Positions 10,344-22,135 of a DNA stretch of 64,000 nucleotides are shown one piece after another; the first letter of the stretch is position 1; the number at the start of each line of letters is the position of its first letter. Position numbers and translations under genes: made by a program. The stretch comes from Massospora cicadina (Eukaryota > Entomophthoromycota > Entomophthoromycetes > Entomophthorales > Entomophthoraceae): positions 41,112 to 105,111 of the forward strand of contig JAKSZP010009515.1 of assembly GCA_022478985.1 (NCBI GenBank). Direction: 5' to 3'. The notes beneath the pieces are model-generated. The model was not told the origin of the DNA and searched no databases. It saw nothing but the letters and a program-made list of their open reading frames with translations.

Positions 10344-11070
10344 TGTCAGACAATTACAAGTCTGATGCATTAATAAGAGTGGTTAAGAGGTGAATAATGT
10401 AAAGATCGGCCAAAAGACCCAGGTTGATTCCTGGTGGACCCCTCAAATTGATGTAACACTTTTACTAATACTACTCGGGCAGATAGCTCAAGTTTAGTAG
10501 TCAAATTGCCTCAACTATGCGACGAAATCCAGGGAGTACATTGGTGATTCCTCCCCAGACCACTTACAATTTAATTTATGTACCTATGTCAAGAACACCC
10601 CCTTTTATAGCCTTGGAGGGAGTTCCTCAAGGTGCAAATATTTTCCGCCAAGGTGATTGGCTCAAATTTATAAAAAGTTTACCTCATGGCCATGCCATAC
10701 CTACTTTGACCCTCCATCAGCCATTCTGTCAAAGAAAGCCAAGATTTGAGAGCGCTGATAGGTCAAACGCCCATATTCCCTAATTTGGACTTTACTAAGC
10801 AATTCAAACTTCATGTTTTGACACTTTAATTACAAAATATTGACTTATTAAGAGGGTTCACTCTTTACCCTCTCGCCACTTCTAATAAAAGCTTATATAA
10901 AATCCAACTTTTTTGTATATTAGTTTTTATCATTTTTAGTATAAGTGGTCTGGGAATATCCCTGCATTAATTAATCCATCAGTAGAGAGCGCTGCATCTC
11001 CTGAGGAAGTATTGTTGGAATTTTAGGTGAAAAACGCACCAGAGAGCACATAAAATCCTAAAATACAACA
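10344..11070 (+). repeat. 5' LTR of element F
   Basis: Starts TGTCAGACAATTACAAG, ends AAATACAACA; pairs with 38619-39344. A CCCCTTTTATAGCC stretch occurs in both LTRs and may be the TATA region. Confidence 0.92.
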
Positions 11071-11072
11071 AG

Positions 11073-11090
11073 TGGTGCTCACTATAGGGA
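11073..11090 (+). other. Primer-binding site of element F, in a hairpin
   Basis: TGGTGCTCACTATAGGGA two bases after the LTR. The following GCCCTGTATACCAC folds back on it, with GTGGT/ACCAC as outer stem and AGGG/CCCT as inner stem. Confidence 0.75.
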
Positions 11091-11229
11091 GCCCTGTATA
11101 CCACAAAAACGCTACTACAATGGAGGTGGTGGGGAAATTAACACTTACAACCTCCCCGCCGAAATTGACCCTAAGCTAGCACTTATGGAACACTAACTAG
11201 CCAGTGCTTTATCTCGCCTCAAAAGGCTT

Positions 11230-12540
11230 TTAGCAGCACTCCATTCCTAAACCTCCTTTCAGAGATAAGTTCACTCCATGTGAAGACAGTATTGCCTTTT
11301 TCTTACTTGTCTATGAATCTGCTATGGAAGGAGCAACTGACCAACAAAAACCCAGTACATCCTTTCTTGCTTGAGTTGCCTAGCTCAAGAACCAATTGTT
11401 CACACCATGATCAACCTTGGCACCTGGTCAGAGTTTAAAAGCGCTTATTGACAAATTTAACTCCAAGAAGAGTTTACAATAATAAAAACAGGCCTTTATG
11501 TACCTTAGTCTGCAAGAGGGTGCGTTGATCACCTCTTTTGAGCGCATCTATTGGGATGCTCAACCTCTTCTGCTTGCCAAAATGCTACCTCTTGATGACG
11601 TCATTGCTTCCATTCTGAGTGGGTTGACGTCTCACCCTTCTATAGCTTGGAATCTTATCTCTGTAAAGCTTCACCTTTGTACTATCTGTGATAACTAGAA
11701 GGCTCTGCTGGAGGTTTTAGATATGTATAACGCTGAAGCTACTTCAGGTGTTGGGTCAAACCCCCAGGCGTTGACCATCAAGAATTATTCAACTGTAGCA
11801 CCACCAAAGGAGGCTATGATGATCCCTATGAGACCCCCTACGCTGGTTAGTACTCTGAGCCTGGCACCTGAGGTGCAGCGTAAATTGTTCTTCCTCCACC
11901 CAACAAAACTGCAGCTCTCAATCCAGTAAGTCAGAGTACATCCTCATCAATGGGGCCGCGTTTCCTACCCTCACCTTGTCCCCAAGATCATCTTTTATAT
12001 GACAATGAGCCTTTACAAGTGGCCACAATCTTTCATATGCATAAACCCCTCTATTGGGTGACGTTCGCCTCTGCATTAATGGGTTAAAGGACCAGGTCAC
12101 ATAAACTAAACTTCCTCTTTCTACAAGGCTCACAGCCGCTGATCAACATAATCCTGGCGCAATTAAAGCATCCACTTCCACAACTCTATACCCTTTGGTA
12201 TCTCCTCCAGCTGTACCTCGTCCAAAACCTATGGCCATGGGGCAACCCAAACCTGTCCCTTTTTGGGACCAAGTCAAAGCCATTACAATTTTAACATCTC
12301 CATAAAAGGTTAATATGGTGAAGGAACAACACCAGGACCAATATTGCCATAAGGGAACCCTGAACTTACACCACACCCTATGGACTCTCTGACGTGCATT
12401 GAGAATCCCTCTGACAATTAATCTGAAGGGACATTTTGTGAGGATGTCAGTCACTATGCTCTAGGAGCTCCAGGTGAAGTGGAGGTACCTAATAGGCTGA
12501 ATCTGGAAAGAGTGGATAAGGCTAGAGTACCCCGCTGAAA
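11230..12540 (+). pseudogene. gag: Element F gag relic
   Basis: From about 11260 the decayed sequence encodes the Gag block also found in C and H (FRDKFTP, then YESAMEGATDQQK in a shifted frame). A stretch at 11498-11698 (66 codons) follows with the motif order of the C continuation near 39370-39600. A proline- and serine-rich part with a broken frame runs to about 12540. No intact zinc knuckle was found. Many stops make it non-functional. Confidence 0.65.
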
Positions 12541-13140
12541 TTATCTTTACAGGTGTTGAGAGGCCCGGAGGTTATTGATGCTTCCAGTGACGCTGACCAG
12601 CTCATTGCCACAATGATCCAATCCTTTAAGTGTTTGTATACATTGCAGTCTATCCAGGTAGATTCCCTTAAACTGAAAAACGCCTTTCTTCTACTCTCCA
12701 GATGTAGGAGGTCCTCGCTCTTCCCCACAACTTGGGTGAAACCTTAACAAAAGTGGAGGTTATTGTCAATGGAGTATGAGTTGTTGCTATCTTATCATGA
12801 GATCCTCTGTGAACGTTGTATCATCAAAGTTTATAAAAAAATTAAGATGGCCCATGACCTCGACTATACACAGGAGTTTGGCACTGCTGGTCTGATCAAC
12901 AACCATGCTATTGAGGCCTACTCATCCTTACCCATCCAATTTGGGAAACTCCTCCTCTAGGCCCCTGCAGTGGCCTTAGCCAACAATACCTATGACATGC
13001 TCATTGGTACCCAGTTTATACTCAAGCATGACAGGATTATCAATCAGAAGCAGGGCTATCTCTCCCTGCTTAATTACGAGTTTCACCTGATTTTGGACCA
13101 CAATGAGATTATTAAAAAGGTTACACTTTTTAAGGAGATT
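12541..13140 (+). pseudogene. pol: Element F protease relic
   Basis: Matches in order the protease segment of element C at 39900-40547, including DLDYTQEFGT and NNTYDMLIGTQF (12850-13030). The catalytic Asp-Thr-Gly equivalent near 12795 is destroyed: the frame there reads through stops in place of the LDTGS kept in C. The retropepsin-type cleavage of Gag-Pol is lost in this copy. Confidence 0.65.
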
Positions 13141-13214
13141 GTCTAGACCTCTCCTGTTTCCAGTGTGGTGGTGCTCAGTGCACAGATCCAATGTATGGAA
13201 ACTAGCCATTAGTA

Positions 13215-13980
13215 CCAAAGTTACTAGAGCCCAGCAGAGAGTGCTGGAGTGATAATTACTTAATGGAAAAAGTGCGATCATGATAGCAAACAACTGACCA
13301 AAAACGATGCAGTGCACAAAGTGGAAAGGGGTAAACGTCCCAGGTTGGAGGGAACCTGGGCGACCTAATGGTGCTTGAGTTAAAAATTTAATTGTATTTA
13401 GAATAAGGTGTTTAACGTAGTGTGAGACCTCCTCAAAGAGGTCCACGCACAGGTTTGCTAAAAATAACATGAGAAAAAAGGAAAAACGGGAAAATGCATA
13501 TTAGGAGGTCGACCAACAAGGAATGTTGGTTGCAGAAAACATAATTAAACTTTGTCAGGGAAATTTGGAGTCTGCCAAATCAGTCCCAAGCACCAATTCA
13601 CTGATAGGCAGACACAACCATCCGAATTGGTTGAAAACACCAAAACCAACTTCAAACAAGTAATTTATTGAAGTTGGATTCGACCTGAACGTGTGATTTT
13701 GTAAATGGAATGGGTTTTAAAACCCCATTCTTCAACTAACCAAATTGAACTGTCTGCATTAATTGCATAAACTGTCCATTTTAACGCCTGGGCTGAAATA
13801 AGGGGCTGGCATTAGGCACCTCATTAGTGCCAACCTAGGAATATTTAGCTTGTACCCAGAGTTGGTCTAGTGTGTGCCTGAGGTCAGGGAGGGCCTGTAA
13901 CTTCACCTTCTGGGCCTCCTGGCGCCCAGCCTTATCCCTGAGGTTGGTCCCCACTATAATGTCATTTACCATGACACACT
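13215..13980. mobile_element. Unidentified insert within element F pol
   Basis: Element C has no counterpart to this stretch between its PR and RT segments, so about 0.8 kb has been added to F. TGTATGG occurs at both edges (13193-13199 region and 13980-13987 region), a possible 7-bp target duplication. No terminal inverted repeats or TG..CA ends are evident. On the minus strand a 45-codon frame (13835-13972) precedes an LTR-like AT-rich stretch. It could be a solo LTR, a fragment of another retroelement, or a DNA transposon relic. Confidence 0.4.
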
Positions 13981-14023
13981 TGTATGGTTTGAGTATCCAT
14001 CCTACGTTTTATCCTTACGCTAT

Positions 14024-15591
14024 ATGATGGCGGGGCAGAATGACAAGATGCTTCCTGAATCAGTGGACGCCCTCAAAGAAATTCTGGTTTGTGCAGCAGA
14101 AGAGGTGTTTCTTAAATTGGGTGAACAAAGGGTGATTGACGCCAAGATTACCTTACAAATCCCCCACAACTGCCTGCTGAGCTTAACTAGCATTGATGGA
14201 ATCAGTCCCTTAGAACCTTGAGTATTACCAGGAATTCTATATCAAGCCTACCAACGTCTTTCAATATTCTACTGGGGAATTACACCAGTAAAGTTATGGT
14301 CATAAAGAAACACCAGGAACTATGAAAGGTCTGCTGATACCTGTTAAAGAAATTAACATGGTCCACTTCATTGGGTCTATGTCAGATATGGGCTTACTGG
14401 CTAACCAACAATTATGTACTTTGCCCAATGTTCACATCTCCAATAATCTAACCCCTGCAGAGTTTAATAAAACTAATAGTTTATTGGATTCCTACAGCGA
14501 CATAAACTCTAAAGCTGAGACTGACTATGGTCATACTAAGGGTTAGAATCATATCATTGACATTGAGGATGCTAGTCCCATCCAATCTAAACCTTATCAT
14601 ATATCAAAGATTGAGGAGCAACAGATGAGGAAGGAGCTCAAACAGCTTTTGGACGCTAGACTCCTGGTACCTTCACAAAGCCCCTAGTCGTCACCTCTCC
14701 TCCTTATAAAAAAGAAAAATGGCAGTCATTGGGTTGTGATAAAGTACTACTATCTAAACAACCTCACAAAGAAGGATAGCTATCCCATCCCTCGCATTGA
14801 TGACGCTCTAGCACAGCTCTCTTGATCTAAATTCTTCTCAGATGAGGACTTAGCCAGCGGCTATTGGCAGATGGACCTCTCTTCCCAAGATCTGGAGAAA
14901 TGCGCTCTGATTTGCAGCGAAGGCCTATTACAGCCCACCTGATTAGATCAGGGGTTGTGCAACGCTCCTGCAACTTTCCAGCGAGCCATGGATCTCAACT
15001 TGCAAGACCTCAAGTTAAGCTGCGTCATTGTCTATCTTGATGACATTATGGTGCTTTCTAAGACCTTCAATGACCATCTTGCTCACCTTAAAGAAGACTT
15101 CCAATGCTCACGTCGGCCCAACCTTAAATTAAAGCCCTCCAAGTGCACTTTTATCCAGAAAAAGTTGGTTTCTTTGGACACGCTATCTCACAGGAAGGAA
15201 TTCAACCCCTATAAGACAAGGTTGAGGCTATATCAAAAATGCCTGCTCCCAAAATCCTACGCAATATTCAGGTATTCTTGATATTATGGGTATTACCACT
15301 AAATTATCCCCAAATTTCACCCAGCTGAGTGAGCCTCTTGTACGGCTATTGGCTAAGACGTCCATTTTCATTGTAAAGATGAACAAAGGGCAAACCCTCC
15401 AAGATGCTAAAGAAGTTGTTACAAAAGAGCCTTATCCTGCGCCACCCTGATTACAATAAACCTTTTCTTTTGTTTACTGATGTCTCTGACTATGCTGTTG
15501 GAGCCATTCTGGCTCTATTGGATGACAATAGTGTGGATCATCCCGTCTCCTATTTCAGCAAGACGTTATTCAAGGCTGAATGCAATTACAG
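14024..15591 (+). pseudogene. pol: Element F RT and first part of RNase H
   Basis: Reverse transcriptase of the Ty3/Gypsy type in several frames. The connecting segment with PESVDA (14051) comes first, then the RT entry region near 14580-14720. The fingers/palm portion at 14955-15281 keeps NAPATFQRAMD and the catalytic YLDDI. The RNase H start at 15404-15591 has FTDVSDYAVGA, corresponding to the first catalytic Asp. Stops interrupt the palm upstream (near 14820 and 14941). RNase H is cut at 15591 by element E and resumes at 28783. Confidence 0.88.
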
Positions 15592-16142
15592 TGTCAATAT
15601 TCTGATATGACTGGATGATAAACACTGAAGAACAACGGCATATTGGTGAGAATCCGCTGACTATGATGATTATTTATAAGTATTCAAGCGCCTTGAGTTG
15701 AGGCAATATTGGGACATAAAGGATCATTATTGGATCGCCCACAAATAAAGTAATAAAGCGATGTCAACATTTGACAAATATTTTTTAAATCGCCTCTAAC
15801 TAAGGTGATAGAGAATATAAGAATATTATCCTAAAACCAATGAGAATACGGCGGAACAGAATGGTTAAGCTAAGAAAGTGGTATTTTCTGAAGTTTCTTA
15901 TATATAAGTGAGATGGGGCAATTGAAAGGGTAGGTTGTTAGTAGTTTATAGAGAGCAGAACAGAGAGGAACCACTGTATTTATTTTTTAATTAAAAGAGT
16001 TGTCAGGGCAATCGGTCCAAAGTTTATTATATTTTTAAGTGTGTTTGAAAACAATGATCCTCACATTTTCTGTCCGTGGTTCAGTGGGTTCAACCTGTGC
16101 ACCCCTTATGGTTTATCCTAATGGTATCGCCCAAAATTATAG
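15592..16142 (+). repeat. 5' LTR of element E
   Basis: Begins TGTCAATATTCTGATATG and ends near CCCAAAATTATA; pairs with 28223-28777. The 3' boundary is eroded by a few bases and was set from the three-base spacing to the PBS seen in C and H. Confidence 0.85.
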
Positions 16143-16145
16143 CGG

Positions 16146-16163
16146 TGGTGCTCACTACAGGGA
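16146..16163 (+). other. Primer-binding site of element E, in a hairpin
   Basis: TGGTGCTCACTACAGGGA; the arm GTGGT (16145 onward) can pair with ACCAC at about 16176-16180, and GGG with the following CCC. Confidence 0.7.
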
Positions 16164-16208
16164 GCCCATTGATTAACCACTAAAAATATAAATCTACAGT
16201 AGCCAGCC

Positions 16209-17700
16209 ATGTCTCATCAGGTCTGCTTTACTTGGGAATCTTCACAAAGCACTGCACCAGCCAAATACAAGGAACTCAAACTCGCTATAAATGCAGTTCT
16301 CAAAAGACAGGATGGGCCTCTTGAACTAGCGGAACTACTTTATGCACCAAACAGCACGTTTATCCAAATTCAAATTCTGGGACAACAAAATAAGCAGCTT
16401 GCTAATTGCTTAGACAACACTACTAAATGACTGAATTGTGCAGAGTGGAAATTGTTTGATATCTCCGAGCCCTCTCATTGGGAAGAGGAAGAATGACAGG
16501 GGGCTGCTCAGGGAGAGCTCTATGAAGAGGATTATGACGCTGGTATGAGTTACTTTACTCAGGAAGGTAGCTCAGATATGGTTATGAAATAGAGACAAAT
16601 CCCCCAAGTGATGGCAGTGCTGCCCACTGTAGAGGCCCACGCTACCTCTGAAGCAGTGGACATCCTGTCCTCTGCTGGACCAGCTCCTCATTGAGGTACT
16701 GCTTATAAGTCTCAACCCATTTCTCAGTACGCTCCAATAAATTGCTTCTATTAGCGGAGCGAGGAGGTCTATATTGAGAAGCTGCCTCTGTTCATTTGCA
16801 ATGGGAATATCCATGGCTTCTTTAAACGTTTTAAGTTTGCAGTGAAAGGTGACTTGAATTGGTGTAAAGCTAAACTGTTGATATCTGCCTTGGATGTTGG
16901 GAGTGCCAATCAAGTCACCTGTTAAACCTTCCAAGAAGCTCCGTTACCTATCAAGAAGTAAAGGATACAGTTCTGTGACTGTTCAAGTGTTACCTCAAAA
17001 ATGTCACATCAAAAGGCGGAGTTCTTGACCATTGGGTTTCACCGTAATGAGACCCTCACAGAGTTCACTGACCTATTTAAGGCAGAAGCTCTTGTGCTGA
17101 TTATGGCAGGCGTTTTAGTGGAAGCAGACGTGTTAATCACAATGACCTCCACAATAAAGCCATACCATGATCTTTACAGTGTCATTTTTACAATTTTGGA
17201 TAATGATGTTCCACTGAAAAAATTGGTCAGTTCTAACGCTTTATATCTGCTAACTTCCCTCCACCCTATACAGAGCAGAAACATACATCAGCTGCTAGAC
17301 CCTCTTATTTGGGGAAATACTCTTGTCCTGCCCACATTCTGCCTAGCAACCCCCAGCCTTACTATAATTCCACGTCTCATCCTCAGCCAAATTACTCCCA
17401 ATGGTTCGACTTCTGCTCCAGCCCCATTTACAAAAATCGTCAGAAATCCACTACTGATCTGGACTTAGTGATAATGAGTGACAGCAATCATCCTACTGAC
17501 CTGGTCCTGAATATGCAAACATCAACAAAATTATTGGTCTGAACCTCTTATGAGAAACAAGAATAAGCTCTTATGGGGTTAATTACTACAAATGTGGTTT
17601 CCCTGGACACCTGGAATGGAGTTTCCCTAACCATCGTGTTCACTATGTGCAACAGGATCAATACTACCATGGAAAAGATGGAGCGGAGTAGAGACAGGAC
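16209..17700 (+). pseudogene. gag: Element E gag relic
   Basis: The first ATG after the PBS (16209) opens a 73-codon frame starting MSHQVCF. After broken frames a second long frame (17001-17468) covers the Gag middle part. A degenerate zinc knuckle lies near 17583-17625, with KCGFPGH recognisable but the first and last cysteines replaced, so CCHC metal binding is lost. Several in-frame stops. Confidence 0.65.
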
Positions 17701-18079
17701 TCTATAACTCCACTATCCTAACCCCAAACGTCCCACCTAAATCAATTGTAGTATATCCAGCGAAAGTCCCTCAATATGATGAATTTTATACCAGCAACCA
17801 GTGAAGGAGTGAACGTACTGACATGAGTGCAAGACAAGGCCGCAGTGGATGAAGGACCTCAGGAGCAACCAAAACCATATGACTGTAAATATGTTTGATC
17901 AAGCTTCTTCAGACAAACTGGATCCAGCCGCAGATGCGCCAACCTTGAAAGGAGTAAACGTCGCCCTGCATTAGACACTATTGTTAAAAAATACCCCAAA
18001 GTTGGTGAGCGAATTATGAGTTTTTTGGGAAAAAAGACTCTGTAAATGTTAACATATTAAACAGTCAATATTCTTCTTA

Positions 18080-18540
18080 TTCTGAGTGTACATACTGTGA
18101 CATTTTTTAGCGAAAAATAGAGTTTACACTATAATAGATACAGGTGCTCCATTCAAAATAGTTTCTACTAAGTTGACGGCAAAGTTGATGTTAAATCTTG
18201 ATGTGGAACATTGAATTGTGTACAGGACTTCTAGAGGAAATCACAGTCTCTGAGGGAACGTACAGCGCGTTACCTTTGCAGTTTGGGCCCATTGTCATTG
18301 TAGCTCTGGCGATAGTGCTACCCAATAGTAACTATAACCTGCTAATTAGAACTACTTTCCTGCAACACTTTAGTGCTGTCATTGATATGACAGAAAAGAC
18401 CTTTGAAATTCTGGGCAGTGGATCCCAATTTACTTTATTTCTAGTGGAGTGCCAAAGGATATGGTGCACATGGGCCTTATCAATCTTACATATAGTGACG
18501 GGGTGATTCCAGTTCACTATCATTGACTAAAAAGCATGAC
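18080..18540 (+). pseudogene. pol: Element E protease relic
   Basis: Retropepsin-like segment with an intact active-site motif IIDTGAP encoded at 18131-18151. The second half (18198-18506, NSNYNLLIRTTFLQHF) matches the conserved YDxLLGxxFL region of Gypsy proteases. A frameshift separates the two pieces. Confidence 0.75.
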
Positions 18541-19668
18541 TCAGCCCCTTCCCCAGAAGATATACAAATATCAAGGGCTATCTGCTCCGAGCTGCTGGGC
18601 CTATATCTATTACTTCCGGGAACCAAGTCATAGTAGACTGAGTTAGAGGTGGAAGTTCCAGCCAGGCTCTATGGGGAGGTCATTGGGACCTATCAGCTAA
18701 CATGGCTAGAGCCTCATGTGGCTCCAGGGATTATACTCCCAGGCCATGGAGAGATCAAGGTTTTGTTAGAAAATCTCCAGAATGTGCCAATGCAAATCCA
18801 CTGACACCAAATAATGGTATATTTACACTTGACCCCAGTCAAGGAGGTCCTTCAGGTTTACAAGTTTGGTTTTTTGGATGAATTTTGTCTAATCGTCAAT
18901 AATTCCCATTATAATGACAGTGATACTGTGAGAGGATTTAATAGGGTTATAAGAAGAACAAAAAGACCAAGCGATAGCTTTATTCCAGAAGTATAAGGAG
19001 ATTTTCGCTGTTGATGACCACAATTTAGGATGTGCTTGGGGGTTGTCCAATTATTGGACACTGGGATCATCCTCCCATCAGATCTTGGCCAATCTTCCAA
19101 TTGAGGGTAGCTGAAGACATTGGCACCAAGGGAATTGACTAGTTTCTGGAGCAAGGAATGCTTGAACCATCCAAGTGTCTGTGGGCTTCGCCTGTTCTTA
19201 TTGTAAAAAAGAAGGACGGTAGCAACTGGTGGTGATAGACTACTGGAAGCTCAACAGTATTATAAAAGAAGGACTCATATCTCTTAACTCAGATTGAAGA
19301 CGCGTTGGATCATTTATGAGGAGCTGGCTACTTATCAGCAATAGATTTGATATCAGGTTACTGGAAAATCGAGTTGCCCATGGTGGAACAGGAGAAATGC
19401 GCTGTAATCACATCCATATGTCTTTTCCAACCAACCTGTATGCCACAAGGGCTATGTAATGCCCCAGATACGCTCCAACAAGCCATGGACACTATCCTTG
19501 GTGACCTGAAGCTTTCATGCATCCTTGTGTACCTCAACAATATCTATATTTTCTCTCAAATCATTTCTGAGCACCTTGATTATTTAGAAGCAGGATTCCT
19601 CCAGCTCGCTGAGGTGAACATCAATATTAAGCCTCATAAATTAACTTCTTCAAGAACCAGTTGTAATA
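18541..19668 (+). pseudogene. pol: Element E reverse transcriptase, upstream part
   Basis: From about 18990 the sequence is typical of the start of Gypsy RT: a DDHNLG-like segment, then SPVLIVKKKDGS in broken frames near 19185-19220. An open piece at 19347-19685 has SGYWKIELP, MPQGLCNAP and the active site as VYLNNI, so both catalytic aspartates of YLDDI are replaced by Asn. LINE D interrupts the thumb region at 19669; the frame continues at 25838. Confidence 0.85.
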
Positions 19669-19760
19669 AGATCTCTTTCTGCTAAGCATCACCTTTCGAA
19701 AATCAATTCAGCCTTGAAGTTTAGCTCCACTAAAGAGATTTACAAAAACTATTAGCAAAT

Positions 19761-22097
19761 ATGGCGGGAAACCCCACAAAAGAACCCGCGGGCTTGGCCA
19801 AACGAGCCAGCACCACCCCAAACGAAGCAACCCTCAGTTTCCACCTCATGGTCAACCAGAATCACCCGCTCTCAAGCAGCAGCTGTGAAAGCAGGCACCA
19901 CCCCCCAACCTGGAGCTACTTCAACTAGCGCCAGTTCACCTTATCGCACTTCTGCAACCTGCACGCCCAACAGCTCTGCATGCGCTGCCCCCAGAACCCG
20001 CTGGGCCCCCTCCAACCAAGGAGGCCATCCCCCACGCTGTTTTAATGGCATATGCTCAGTTGAATGCAACTCAGCCCATCCAGGCATTCAACTCCCCCAT
20101 TGTGTCAGCTAATTCAGCCCCATCTATTATTGCTGACGCCGTGTTTCTGGCTCCCCCCATGATGGGCGATACCCAGCTACCTGGCCCCAAACCCTCGGAT
20201 GTAAGGTTGGGTTAGCCGCACATTCTGGTTCACTAAGCACCAAATTGGGACAATCTACTCTTCCCATGGGGATTCAAATGGTTCAGATTTTGGAACTTCA
20301 CACCAGTTCCAATCTCACCCGTCCCATTTAAACCCCATAATCGGCACTTCTCAAGTCGGCACTTTATCTCCATATGCTGAAAACGACCAATTCACCATTC
20401 AGCCAGTGAGTTTTGCCCACGAAATCACAGCAAATACTCGGGCTGAATTTACCCAAATAGATTGGTATGGTGATGAAACATCGCCCTCCTCCCAATTGGC
20501 TGGAGTTAAATTCAATCTAGATGGGCCTCCCCAATTTAGCGAGGCCCAACAATCCGCCCCTCAATTCAATATGACGCCAGCAACTGCTGGTACATTCCAG
20601 CAACAGGGGAACTCCTCAAACTTGTCCAAACCACCAGCTCGCATTCAACCCACGATTGCAGCCCAAAGCAAACACAAATGTACCAAAGGAGCCACTGGGG
20701 CGTGGCAAACACCTCTGGCACCAACGCTACCCAAAGCTGATCATTGTGAAGTGGCATTTATTGCTAACCTTAAGAAGAAATGAGCCGAAACTAGAGCGCA
20801 AAAAGCTCTACTCGCTCAACCCTCTCCCACGCAATTCGCCTTTATTATGGGCATAACACTGCTGAATTCTATATGGAGGATTACTTTTCATACTTTGCAG
20901 CGATTGCGGAGACATTCCCAATTAACACCACCATTCATGAATCAGTGGAGGGCCACTACATCGATGTGGGTTTCACTGAAGCTGCCCTTGCTGACCATGC
21001 TGCCACCCTCCAGGTCATTATTCCATGTGGATCTCTTCACATCTACCGCACACACTCTCACCTGGAGAAAATTTCATGGCTTACTTTTTCCTCCCTACCA
21101 GCGACTGTTGATTCTGAGTCTCTTAAACTGGCGCTCCATCGTGGTTTAATGGAGTTTGGGTCTGTTCTTTCAGTGGACTTTAGCACCCCCTCTTACTATG
21201 CTCCCACTCAAAGAGCTTGCACTGCTAGGGCGTCGTTCATCACCTCCCCCACTGTATCCCGCAACATTGAGGTTATTCCTCTTGTGGCGGTAGTTGGGGC
21301 ATGCCATGAGATCTTTTTTGTCAACCCTGATCAGGCGCGCCCCCGGTGTTCATGGTGTAACGCCCTTGGACACTTGTATAGTGGCTGCACATCTCGAAAA
21401 CAAGCCCTCTTAGCCACCACCCAGGGGCCTAAACCAGGCCAAAAATGATCCCACGTGGCCGCAGCAGCAATTCCACAACCCACACAATGGGTTCCCGTTC
21501 AAGACCTGTCCCCTGAGGCCTTACGCCTAGCAGTTGAAACAGCTAACCCCACTATTGGTATGGGATACCTTCGCGCTCATGCCCCCTTCCAGTGGGCACC
21601 CCCTCCAATCTCCCAGAGTCAACTCCCTCTCTCACCAAGCGCAAGGCATCTCCCACAGAGCGCCCCTCGTCAGCCACCCCCACTCAGGGCTCCGCGGCAC
21701 CCCACTAACCTCCACCAGCGATTTATTGCATCAACCCTCAGCTCCCAATGGAGCTATGCCCACCAGCATGGACTGGCAACCCGCGGCCTGCGGTAGAAGT
21801 GCCACCTTAAAGAGTCCTACCCCAACCCCACAGTCCATTTCGCGCGGCTCCTTTGCAGTGTTGGAGGAAGTGAATATGAACTCAGACTCATCAAATGGGG
21901 ACACCGCGGAGGTCGCCATTGAGCACCCTCAGGTCCTTCCCCTGCAACGGAGCAGGGGCAGCATCCTAGGCTGGCTTACTGGGTCCTCCGCCCCCCACCC
22001 TCTCCTTCCCCTCAGAACCCTCGACGCTCCTCACGGATTGCAGATAATAATCAAGCTAAAGGACTCAAAACTAGCCGCCTCACAGCAGCAGGTTTAA
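19761..22097 (+). pseudogene. LINE D ORF1 (Gag-like, CCHC)
   Basis: RNA-binding ORF1 protein relic spread over several frames. A possible start is the ATG at 19761 (MAGNPTKEP). Open pieces: 19885-20112, 20406-20783 (Gln/Pro/Ser-rich), 20873-21448 and 21534-22097. The 191-codon piece carries a globular domain and ends in CSWCNALGHLYSGC, a CX2CX4HX4C zinc knuckle encoded near 21349-21390. A Pro/Ser/His-rich tail follows. The ORF1 of LINE G has the similar CNHCTALGHKVHAC, so the two LINEs are related. Frameshifts near 20112, 20400, 20790 and 21450 inactivate it. Confidence 0.85.
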
Positions 22098-22135
22098 GCG
22101 CTGGCAACCCCCCAGGACATGGAGGGGAACAGCTA

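Noticed and set aside
12976..13470. 164-codon minus-strand frame
   Set aside because: It overlaps the plus-strand protease relic of element F and the unclassified insert, and shows no domain; most likely a shadow.
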